The position numbers were made by a program, and so were the translations under genes. A stretch of DNA of 30,402 nt from a virus. Where the stretch lies: IMG/VR virus record IMGVR_UViG_3300037485_000819, positions 1 through 30,402 of that record; one strand, given 5' to 3'. This document shows, piece after piece, positions 13,671-19,766 of this stretch; position 1 is the first letter of the stretch; each line of letters starts with the position of its first letter. Under the pieces are notes generated by a model, which saw only the letters and a program-made list of their open reading frames with translations, ran no database searches and was not told the origin of the DNA.

Positions 13671-13928
13671 ATGACAGAGCAACAGATTCAATCGAAAATT
13701 AAAAGAAAACTCCAGGAGCGGGGCTGGTATGTCACCAAACTAATTAAGACCTCAACAAACGGCATCCCTGATTTATTAGCCATTAAAAATGGCAAGGCGA
13801 TGTTTATTGAAGTCAAACGCGAGAAGGGCAAACTTTCACCGCTTCAGGAGCTTCGAATCGATGAGCTGCGTCAATCAGGGGCAATTGTTCACGTTTGGAC
13901 AGATTTTGAAGTAAATTATGAATTGTAA
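13671..13928 (+). CDS. VRR-NUC domain nuclease (85 aa)
   Basis: A stand-alone VRR-NUC (PD-(D/E)xK superfamily) nuclease. Motifs are GIPDLL with Asp34, the strand FIEVKRE with Glu47 and Lys49, and GKLSPLQ with Gln59. These are the conserved positions of phage VRR-NUC proteins, usually 80-150 residues and assembled as dimers. It probably cuts branched DNA such as Holliday junctions or replication forks before packaging. It precedes the sigma/terminase operon and lies after the dyads, suggesting separate regulation from the upstream chain. Confidence 0.88.
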   Translation: MTEQQIQSKIKRKLQERGWYVTKLIKTSTNGIPDLLAIKNGKAMFIEVKREKGKLSPLQELRIDELRQSGAIVHVWTDFEVNYEL

Positions 13929-13940
13929 TATATTTTTACT

Positions 13941-13948
13941 TATATTTG
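13941..13948 (+). promoter_or_regulatory. Host-type -7 element upstream of the sigma-like operon
   Basis: TAtaTTTG at 13941-13948 matches the host -7 consensus; the only TTG nearby (13923-13925) is 15 bases upstream, shorter than usual. It ends 2 bases before the late-motif copy at 13951, so the sigma operon may have both a host-type and a phage-type promoter. Confidence 0.45.
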
Positions 13949-13950
13949 TT

Positions 13951-13981
13951 ACAAATTACTAATTTTTAGTTATATATATAT
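13951..13981 (+). promoter_or_regulatory. Bipartite late-promoter candidate, copy 1
   Basis: Box 1 ACAAATT (13951-13957; variant of ACAAAAC) and box 2 TAGTTATATA (13967-13976) are offset by 16 bases, as in the three other copies. The distance from box 2 to the start codon is 18 bases here, against 13 in the other copies. It lies upstream of 13985, the first gene of the operon carrying the sigma-like protein and terminase. Confidence 0.55.
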
Positions 13982-13984
13982 ACT

Positions 13985-14218
13985 ATGATAAAACCACACA
14001 CAATATCCGTACAAATGTGGGTTGAAAAAGATGAGGACACCTTAGGGATGTCAGGATCTTTTGTGGAATTAAGACTCAATGTCGATAGTATCGATGGTTA
14101 TTGGATTGAAAATGAATTAGAAATAGTATTAATTATAAAAGGTACAGCCTATTATATTGAAAGCGAAGACAATTTGCTCCTATTTTTAGCTCAGTATTTT
14201 AATCCAGTACGATTATGA
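13985..14218 (+). CDS. Hypothetical protein (77 aa)
   Basis: A small acidic beta-rich protein (HTISVQMWVEKDEDTLGMSG; ELEIVLIIKGTAYYIESEDN). It is the first gene of the operon, coupled by ATGA to the sigma-like gene. Such a partner directly before a sigma factor could be a regulator of it, but nothing in the sequence proves this. Confidence 0.55.
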   Translation: MIKPHTISVQMWVEKDEDTLGMSGSFVELRLNVDSIDGYWIENELEIVLIIKGTAYYIESEDNLLLFLAQYFNPVRL

Positions 14219-14640
14219 TTTACGAATTAGCCAAAAAGGATGCCCAATGGCGTAAAATGTCCTATCAAATTTGTAAAGATAGGGATTTGGCTGACGAACT
14301 AACTCAGGAAATGTATTTAAAGCTACAAAATAAGATAAAACCACTTTCAGATGGTTATATTTTTGTGACTTTGCGCTCATTGTTTTATGATTATTTAAAA
14401 AATAACAATATTTTAATCGATGACTTCAGTAAATTTGAAGTAATTGATGAGGAATATATAGAAGGAATTGATTATACCGAACTTTCAAAAGACTTAACTT
14501 GGTATGAAAGGACTATATTTGAACTTTCAACACTCAACGGACAGCGTGCCTTAGGAAGGGAGACAGGAATTCCATTACAAACAATCCATCGAGTTAATAA
14601 GATGGTCAAAATCAAATTAAATGGCAAAGAGAAAAACTAA
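14215..14640 (+). CDS. Small sigma-70-like (ECF-type) RNA polymerase sigma factor (141 aa)
   Basis: Residues about 10-60 fit sigma region 2: QWRKMSYQICKDRDLADELTQ (the DLADELTQEMYLKL helix is the region 2.2 core-binding signature), then a helix YIFVTLRSLFYDYLKNNN. Residues 94-136 fit region 4: TWYERTIFELSTLNG, then helix-turn-helix RALGRETGIPLQTIHRVNK. Total length is short for an ECF sigma but typical of phage sigma-like proteins. It would bind host RNA polymerase and redirect it to phage promoters. It is placed at the start of the late region and its operon carries one of four copies of a conserved bipartite upstream motif, so I infer a late-transcription activator. A DNA-binding protein with no sigma activity is the alternative. 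Confidence 0.72.
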   Translation: MIYELAKKDAQWRKMSYQICKDRDLADELTQEMYLKLQNKIKPLSDGYIFVTLRSLFYDYLKNNNILIDDFSKFEVIDEEYIEGIDYTELSKDLTWYERTIFELSTLNGQRALGRETGIPLQTIHRVNKMVKIKLNGKEKN

Positions 14641-14995
14641 AAAGGAAATTCAAGGCTTAGGCGATGTCGTAGCTGCTGTAACTTCAGCAATTGGAATCGA
14701 ACCTTGTGAAGGATGCAAAGAGCGTCAATTTGGACTCAATCGTTTGTTTAACTTTAAAACAGTTAAATCCGAAATGATCCAAACCGACAAAGACCAATTC
14801 GCTATTTTTATGGATGCAAAAGGTCAAAGAGTAATCGATGGTAAAAGAACCGAATTAATATTTGAGGATATTGATTTTTTAAATAAATTATACCTTTACT
14901 ATTTTGGATTAGACAATTCAAACTGCCCGAACTGCTCAAAAGTTCACGAGCAAGTAATCAAAGACCTTTTTAAATTGTACTCGTATGCCAATTAG
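14621..14995 (+). CDS. Zinc-ribbon-like hypothetical protein (124 aa)
   Basis: After a basic start (MAKRKTKKEIQGLGDVVAAV), the protein has two CxxC pairs, Cys29/Cys32 (CEGC) and Cys102/Cys105 (CPNC), which could bind one zinc ion. The GLGD...CxxCxERQxxLNxLF pattern recurs in small proteins near the terminase genes of Bacteroidota phages, of unknown role. It overlaps the sigma-like gene by 20 bases and the next gene by 11, so translation is coupled. Confidence 0.6.
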   Translation: MAKRKTKKEIQGLGDVVAAVTSAIGIEPCEGCKERQFGLNRLFNFKTVKSEMIQTDKDQFAIFMDAKGQRVIDGKRTELIFEDIDFLNKLYLYYFGLDNSNCPNCSKVHEQVIKDLFKLYSYAN

Positions 14996-15290
14996 TTTCG
15001 ATTACGATGGCACACTTTCAACCAAAAAAGGCAAAGACTTAGCAGCTAAGTTTATTTCCGAAGGTAAGGATGTGAGAATATTAACCGCTCGCGATTCAAA
15101 TGGTGACAATACAGACCTCGAATCAACTGCAAAGGACTTAGGAATCGAAAAAATATATTATAGCAATGGTCGCGACAAATGGTCGTTTGTATTAAAATAC
15201 GGAATAAAAGAACATTATGACAACAACAAAGAACAAATTGACAAAATCAATGAAAAAACAAAAGCCAGAGGGATTTTATTCGTTGATTAA
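14985..15290 (+). CDS. HAD-like phosphatase (101 aa)
   Basis: Haloacid dehalogenase motifs: motif I FDYDGTL with nucleophile Asp6 and Asp8 at the very N-terminus, motif II-like ILTARD (Thr34), a candidate Lys65, and a final HYDNN segment (Asp79) near the position of the acidic motif. Without a cap domain and only ~100 residues long, it is a minimal HAD fold. It might dephosphorylate nucleotides or nucleic-acid ends. Co-occurrence with terminase genes is common in phages of this group. The next gene starts inside its 3' end. Confidence 0.75.
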   Translation: MPISFDYDGTLSTKKGKDLAAKFISEGKDVRILTARDSNGDNTDLESTAKDLGIEKIYYSNGRDKWSFVLKYGIKEHYDNNKEQIDKINEKTKARGILFVD

Positions 15291-15471
15291 TTTTATTGAT
15301 GTGGTAATTGACAACAAGCCTGAAGACGTTTTAAACAACGAAATTTGGTTAGCTGGTAATTTGTATAGTCAAATCAAATTAAAGCAATACAGAGGCTTTA
15401 AAATATACACCTCAAGGCATTTAAAAGATAATGATATCATAATTGGTAAGTTTATTATCGAACAAAATTAA
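15217..15471 (+). CDS. Hypothetical protein (84 aa or 73 aa)
   Basis: The body (PEGFYSLINFIDVVIDNKPE; YRGFKIYTSRHLKDNDIIIGKF) is soluble and alpha/beta. Two starts are possible: ATG 15217 overlaps the HAD gene by 74 bases and adds a Lys/Thr-rich arm; ATG 15250 (MKKQKPEG) reduces the overlap to 41 bases. I favour 15250 weakly. The stop is directly followed by TTG, the likely start of the small terminase gene. Confidence 0.5.
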   Translation: MTTTKNKLTKSMKKQKPEGFYSLINFIDVVIDNKPEDVLNNEIWLAGNLYSQIKLKQYRGFKIYTSRHLKDNDIIIGKFIIEQN

Positions 15472-15792
15472 TTGAACATTCAAATTATTTCAATTTTGGC
15501 AGATAAAAGGAAATTTAACGGAGGTTCAAGAGCGGTAGTTCGACCTGATGACAAACGTTTGATGACAAAATCGGAAATGCAGGATACATATGAAAGGCTC
15601 AAACCTTTTTTACCTGAAGCGATTTTGCAATTAGAGGCAGCGATGCAAGCTGGTGAGAAATGGGCGATTGAATTATGGTTCAAATACTTCTTTGGAATGC
15701 CGAAGCAAACCATTGACCAACATATTAGCATTGAAAAACCGATTTTTAATTCCTTAGATTTGGATGTTCCAACAGACAACAGCACAGAGTAA
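15472..15792 (+). CDS. terS: Putative terminase small subunit (106 aa, TTG start)
   Basis: Residues about 41-80 (ERLKPFLPEAILQLEAAMQAG followed by EKWAIELWFKYFFGMPKQT) resemble the helical repeat and YxxGxPKQ ending of small terminase/DUF5681-type proteins that recognise phage DNA for packaging. The reading frame has no ATG near its beginning; TTG 15472 immediately follows the upstream TAA, giving a coupled start, while the first in-frame ATG would begin at residue 31. The next gene, the large terminase, overlaps its 3' end by 29 bases, the usual order for terS-terL. Confidence 0.65.
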   Translation: MNIQIISILADKRKFNGGSRAVVRPDDKRLMTKSEMQDTYERLKPFLPEAILQLEAAMQAGEKWAIELWFKYFFGMPKQTIDQHISIEKPIFNSLDLDVPTDNSTE

Positions 15793-16927
15793 AATCGCAC
15801 GACTCCGAAAACGAGTCCGAATTGTTCAGGGTGGCACATCGAGTTCAAAAACGTTTTCAATCCTTCCGCTTCTTATAACTTACGCAATACAAAATCCATT
15901 TTCGGAAATTAGTATTGTTAGTGAGTCAATCCCTCATTTAAAAAGGGGAGCTTTAAAGGATTTCCAAAAGATTATGTTGATGACCGATAACTATCGGGAT
16001 GCCAATTTCAATCGTTCGTCTTTAAAATACACGTTTTCAAATAATTCCTACATCGAATTTTTTAGTGTCGACCAACCTGACAAGCTCAGAGGTGCAAGGA
16101 GGGATATTCTATTCGTAAACGAGTGTAACAATATCGATTTTGAATCCTATCAGCAACTCGCAATCCGTACAAAGAAATTCATATACTTAGATTACAACCC
16201 AACGAATGAATTTTGGGTGCAAACGGAACTTATAAACGATCCTGATTCCGATTTTGTGGTGTTAACTTACAAAGATAACGAGGCACTCGATCCAGCTATC
16301 GTAAAAGAAATTGAGAAGGCAAAAGAAAAAGCACTCACCTCAACCTATTGGCAGAATTGGTGGAACGTTTATGGACTTGGTCAACTCGGTTCACTCGAAG
16401 GAGTTATATTTCAAAACTGGGAGCAAATCGATACCATTCCAACTGAGGCAAAGTTCTTAGGTTGTGGATTAGATTTTGGGTATTCAAACGATCCAACCGC
16501 TTTGATTGCTGTTTATGAGTTCAATGGTAAGATAATAGCTGACGAATTAATCTATTCAACCTCGCTTTTGAACTCCGATATTATTACTTTAATGAAACAG
16601 GAGCGAACCGCTCCGATTTGGGCGGATTCGGCTGAGCCAAAAAGCATCGAGGAAATTCGCAGGGCAGGTTACAATATCAAACCAGTTGTCAAAGGTGCGG
16701 ATTCAATTAGCTTTGGAATTTCGGTACTTCAGCAAAAGGAAATCTTAGTCACAAAGTCAAGCGTCAATCTTATCAAAGAGCTTCGGCATTACAGCTGGGA
16801 TATTGATAAGACAGGCAAAAAGCTAAACAAACCAATCGATGACTTCAATCACGGACTCGATGCGCTTCGTTATTTTGCAATGATGAGCCTATCGATTAAG
16901 CAGTCGCGTAAAATTATTATTACATAA
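15764..16927 (+). CDS. terL: Terminase large subunit (387 aa)
   Basis: This is the ATPase-nuclease motor of DNA packaging. Walker A is QGGTSSSKT (Lys29), a form common in PBSX/Terminase_3-type enzymes. Walker B with catalytic Glu is ILFVNE, and the coupling region is YLDYNPTNEFW. The RNase H-like nuclease domain has Asp237 (GLDFGYSNDPTA), Asp288 (WADSAEPKS) and Asp366 (NHGLDALRY). At 387 aa it is slightly short but has all catalytic elements. It overlaps terS and ends 23 bases before the late-promoter candidate preceding the tail genes. Confidence 0.95.
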   Translation: MFQQTTAQSKIARLRKRVRIVQGGTSSSKTFSILPLLITYAIQNPFSEISIVSESIPHLKRGALKDFQKIMLMTDNYRDANFNRSSLKYTFSNNSYIEFFSVDQPDKLRGARRDILFVNECNNIDFESYQQLAIRTKKFIYLDYNPTNEFWVQTELINDPDSDFVVLTYKDNEALDPAIVKEIEKAKEKALTSTYWQNWWNVYGLGQLGSLEGVIFQNWEQIDTIPTEAKFLGCGLDFGYSNDPTALIAVYEFNGKIIADELIYSTSLLNSDIITLMKQERTAPIWADSAEPKSIEEIRRAGYNIKPVVKGADSISFGISVLQQKEILVTKSSVNLIKELRHYSWDIDKTGKKLNKPIDDFNHGLDALRYFAMMSLSIKQSRKIIIT

Positions 16928-16934
16928 TCACTTA

Positions 16935-16965
16935 ACAAAACGACTTTTTTTAGTTATATATATAT
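16935..16965 (+). promoter_or_regulatory. Bipartite late-promoter candidate, copy 2
   Basis: ACAAAAC (16935-16941) and TAGTTATATA (16951-16960) are offset by 16 bases; box 2 is 13 bases before ATG 16964 of the tail chaperone gene. TA repeats run directly into the ATG, so a promoter here would give a leaderless or nearly leaderless RNA. Confidence 0.6.
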
Positions 16966-17656
16966 GAGAGTTATAATTCCAACAGATTTAAAGGAAATAA
17001 AATTATCGCAGTACCTTAGATATCAAAAGGTGCGTCAGGATAATGGTGACGATGACACGTTCATTTGCATTCAAATGGTGGCTATCTTTTGCAATTTAAC
17101 AGTTGCTGAAGTTATGCAAATCCCTGTTAATGATTTCGCTGAAATTGTCGAAAGCTTAGCAAAGGTTTTGGATCAGCAACCTCAACTCGTTCGTAGGTTC
17201 AAAATGAATGGAGTGAAGTTTGGTTTTATTCCGAACTTTGATAAAACAAGTTTAGGCGAGTACGCGACAATCGATTCGCTACTTGGTAACGATGAGAATA
17301 TTGCTATGCTGATGTCGGTTTTATATCGGCCAATTACAAAATCAGCTGGTGAGCTTTACGAAATTGAGCCTTTCGATGGTGACGAATCCAAAGCGGATTT
17401 GTTTAAGGAAGTGACAATGGATATCGTTTCGGGTTCTATTCTTTTTTTTTGGACATTAAGCAAGGAATTATTAAGCAATATCCTGTCGCATTTGGAGAGC
17501 AAAGCGAAGAGGGACGGAATGAATTTGGAGGAAGTTTTGCAGAAAGGTGGGGATGGTATCCTTCATTTATACGAATTGCGCGAGAGCTTGGAATCCACAT
17601 TCGAGAAGTTGGAAAAGAACCTCTTCACGAATCACTCACGCTTTTATCTTATCTAA
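16964..17656 (+). CDS. Tail assembly chaperone, short (G-like) form (230 aa)
   Basis: The N-terminal part (MRVIIPTDLKEIKLSQYLRYQKV ... FICIQMVAIFCNLTVAEVMQIP) looks like the conserved first domain of the tail chaperone family in Bacteroidota siphoviruses, which guides tape measure and tail tube assembly. At 17441-17452 the frame reads ctt ttt ttt tgg over a run of nine T. Past that point the encoded sequence (to 17656) overlaps the more family-like -1 frame. The gene lies between terminase and tail structural genes, as lambda G/T-type chaperones do relative to the tape measure. Confidence 0.75.
   Translation: MRVIIPTDLKEIKLSQYLRYQKVRQDNGDDDTFICIQMVAIFCNLTVAEVMQIPVNDFAEIVESLAKVLDQQPQLVRRFKMNGVKFGFIPNFDKTSLGEYATIDSLLGNDENIAMLMSVLYRPITKSAGELYEIEPFDGDESKADLFKEVTMDIVSGSILFFWTLSKELLSNILSHLESKAKRDGMNLEEVLQKGGDGILHLYELRESLESTFEKLEKNLFTNHSRFYLI
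17443..17449 (+). promoter_or_regulatory. Predicted -1 ribosomal frameshift site (U_UUU_UUU)
   Basis: The 0-frame codons are C-TT TTT TTT TGG with codon boundaries at 17441, 17444, 17447 and 17450, so 17443-17449 is a perfect X_XXY_YYZ heptamer inside a 9-T run. Slipping by -1 enters the frame that continues to 17709. In that frame a stop at 17404-17406 prevents translation from further upstream. A downstream stimulatory hairpin was not obvious; transcriptional slippage on the T-run is possible too. Confidence 0.65.
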
Positions 17657-17709
17657 TTGATGAGGCAAACGAGGAACAAAAAGAACTTAAAAAACATATG
17701 AAACGATGA
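17449..17709 (+). CDS. Tail assembly chaperone, -1 frame extension (T-like domain, 86 aa)
   Basis: The frame contains a sequence typical for the second domain of tail chaperones: GGSFAERWGWYPSFIRIAREL (compare FGxKWGWYxxIxxIA), then PLHESLTLLSYLIDEANEEQKE and a basic C-terminus. There is no good start codon of its own (TTG 17449 lies inside the slip site). A -1 frameshift after residue 162 of the upstream gene gives a 248-residue fusion equivalent to lambda gpGT. ATGA overlap with the next gene at 17706. Confidence 0.7.
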   Translation: MDIKQGIIKQYPVAFGEQSEEGRNEFGGSFAERWGWYPSFIRIARELGIHIREVGKEPLHESLTLLSYLIDEANEEQKELKKHMKR

Positions 17710-18170
17710 GGTCATTTTATCAGGCAATAGATTACATAAAGCAAACACTTGAAAGCGCACCGCTTTTGAATACAATCACTCACGGAACGGATATAATCGA
17801 CAATGTCAAAAAAAATATATTTCCTTTGGCTCATATTAATATCACAGGCTCAACGATTGGTGCTGGAGTTGTTAATTTTACTTTTGAGGTGGCTGTTGTG
17901 GATATTCGAAATATATCAAAGGTAAAAGGAAGCGATAAGTTTCTCGGAAATGACAACGAGCTTGACAATTTAAACACCTGTCACGCGATATTAAATTATA
18001 TGATTACTAAAATGCGGTTACAACGAAACGATAATGACATTGAATTACAAAACGATCCTTCTTTGCAACCAATTTTGATGGCTTTTACCAATGCGCTCGA
18101 TGGTTGGAAATGTGATATTGAGTTGAGTGTTCCAAATGACGATTTTAGTGTTTGCTGTAATGGAAACTAA
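17706..18170 (+). CDS. Putative tail completion/neck protein (154 aa)
   Basis: Soluble alpha/beta protein (SFYQAIDYIKQTLESAPLLN; FPLAHINITGSTI; LGNDNELDNLNTCHAILNYM; GWKCDIELSVPNDDFSVC). This pattern, with HINI strands, a GNDNE-D-LNT helix and the final W-x-C-D/T-x-x-x-x-V-PND segment, is a recurring Bacteroidota phage family located between tail chaperone and connector genes and often annotated as a tail-completion or tail-terminator-like protein. The assignment is from recalled patterns and gene order. Confidence 0.6.
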   Translation: MRSFYQAIDYIKQTLESAPLLNTITHGTDIIDNVKKNIFPLAHINITGSTIGAGVVNFTFEVAVVDIRNISKVKGSDKFLGNDNELDNLNTCHAILNYMITKMRLQRNDNDIELQNDPSLQPILMAFTNALDGWKCDIELSVPNDDFSVCCNGN

Positions 18171-18684
18171 TTTAGTTCAACAGGCGTTAAACGAGTTCGG
18201 TGCTTTGGTTGTTAAAAAAGCGCAGGATAATTTAAAGACCGGAGGCAAATTCGGAACGCATAACGCTTCAGGAAACCTGTCAAGGTCGTTAAGTTTCAAA
18301 ACAAAGGTCAATAAAAACTCTTTGGAGTTTGATTTCTTTGCTGAAAGCTATTGGAAGGAGTTAGATTTTGGAACGAAAGGAAGTAAAACGAGTAAAAAAG
18401 CTCCTAATTCCCCTTATAAAGCGAGTGCAAATATCGCAGCGATTGATAAATGGGTTGTTCGTAAAGGATTGCAAGGCACGCGAGGTGCTGGAGGTAAGTT
18501 CACGAGCCGAAAATTAATGGTTGCATCCATTACAAGGTCGATAAATACAACGGGTACACCTGAAACAAAGTTTTTCAGGAGTGCTTTTGACATAGAATAT
18601 GAGAATTTTGACAAGGTTGTTGTCGAAAAATACGGATTGGATTTGGAATCATTTTTAAAATTTACATTAAAGGAATCAATATGA
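18160..18684 (+). CDS. HK97 gp10-like head-tail/tail completion protein (174 aa)
   Basis: The product has the features of gp10-like virion morphogenesis proteins: an N-terminal helix (LVQQALNEFGALVVKKAQDNLK), a Gly/Ser loop (THNASGNLSRSLSFKT), strands around WKELDFGTKGSK and a C-terminal helix containing RSAFDIEYENFDKVV. ATG 18160 is preferred over an in-frame ATG at 18127 because it forms the overlapping ATGGAAACTAA junction with the previous stop. It likely joins head and tail. It is coupled to the next gene by ATGA. Confidence 0.65.
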   Translation: METNLVQQALNEFGALVVKKAQDNLKTGGKFGTHNASGNLSRSLSFKTKVNKNSLEFDFFAESYWKELDFGTKGSKTSKKAPNSPYKASANIAAIDKWVVRKGLQGTRGAGGKFTSRKLMVASITRSINTTGTPETKFFRSAFDIEYENFDKVVVEKYGLDLESFLKFTLKESI

Positions 18685-19766
18685 CATTAATATACACTCG
18701 AAGTCCTTATTTTATAAGCGTAAACGAAACAGGGCAAACTGGAGCAAAGGTTAAACTATATATTTGGAACAAAGGAACGACTGAGCCAACGACTCCGACA
18801 TATATAATATCTAAAAATATACCAAGTCCAACACAGACTGAATTGAATTTTAATATTTCAAACTATGTACGGGAGTTTATTGATAACATCGCACCAGTTC
18901 CAGCGGATTTTATAACGCTTGAGGAAAACAACGCTTGGTGTTTTGTAAAGGTTGAGCAATATTCTATTGAATCAGGAGGCGATAAATTTGTTAGCGAAAC
19001 TACTTACATTGCCACAAATGGATATACAAAATATTTGGATGGATTTAACGAAAGTACAACCGATTTAATTATACCATTAACAAATGATTTGCAAACGATT
19101 TATTATAATCGCGATGGTGTTATTCCATATATTAATACTTTATTTTTAAATCCTGATGGATATTTTACAATCGAAGCTCGTTGGACTTATATAGATAGTG
19201 GCGATATTATAGATTCGTTTTCAACTTCGGAGCTTGGTAATTTCAATTATGCCATATCAGTTGCAAACACTCCTGTTGAATATGATAACGGAAATGTTTT
19301 ACAAATTATTGACGCTACAAATTATGAAGAGCTAAGATATTTGGCTATCTATAAAATAATTCCAATTTGCGAACCTAAATACACTCCAGTCCTTTGTTCA
19401 TTTATAAACGCAAAAGGCGGTTGGCAGTTTTTAACGTTCTTTAAAGCACAAACTAATAATATCAATGTGAAAGGAAGCACATATAAAATGATGCCTTCAG
19501 CGTTGGATTATAACATACAGCAACCACAAACAAAAAGCTTTAACATAAACGGAACTCAATCGGTAAAATTGAACACAGGTTGGGTTGATGAGAATTATAG
19601 TGATATTATTACGCAATTATTATTGTCTGAAACTGTTTTGCTCGATGGCAAACCTGTTGATGTAAAAAGTCAAAGCTCAACGCTTAAAACTTCGCTCAAA
19701 GATAAAATGATAAATTACGAAATCGACTTTGACTATGCCTTCGGATTAATTAACGACGTAATATAA
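18681..19766 (+). CDS. Tail structural protein (361 aa)
   Basis: A beta-rich protein starting MTLIYTRSPYFISVNETGQTG, with an internal FINAKGGWQFLTFFKA segment and a C-terminal helical/strand region (VKLNTGWVDENYSDIITQLL, then SLKDKMINYEIDFDYAFGLI). It sits directly before the 803-residue tail protein (TAATG overlap) and the tape measure. I recognise it as a family that co-occurs with its neighbour in Bacteroidota phages; a tail-tip or distal tail role is likely but not provable here. Confidence 0.6.
   Translation: MTLIYTRSPYFISVNETGQTGAKVKLYIWNKGTTEPTTPTYIISKNIPSPTQTELNFNISNYVREFIDNIAPVPADFITLEENNAWCFVKVEQYSIESGGDKFVSETTYIATNGYTKYLDGFNESTTDLIIPLTNDLQTIYYNRDGVIPYINTLFLNPDGYFTIEARWTYIDSGDIIDSFSTSELGNFNYAISVANTPVEYDNGNVLQIIDATNYEELRYLAIYKIIPICEPKYTPVLCSFINAKGGWQFLTFFKAQTNNINVKGSTYKMMPSALDYNIQQPQTKSFNINGTQSVKLNTGWVDENYSDIITQLLLSETVLLDGKPVDVKSQSSTLKTSLKDKMINYEIDFDYAFGLINDVI

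Noticed and set aside
18127-18159. Upstream start for the gp10-like gene
   Set aside because: ATG 18160 gives the typical short overlap with the preceding stop and a normal family N-terminus, while the upstream extension (MFQMTILVFAV) is a shadow of the previous gene.
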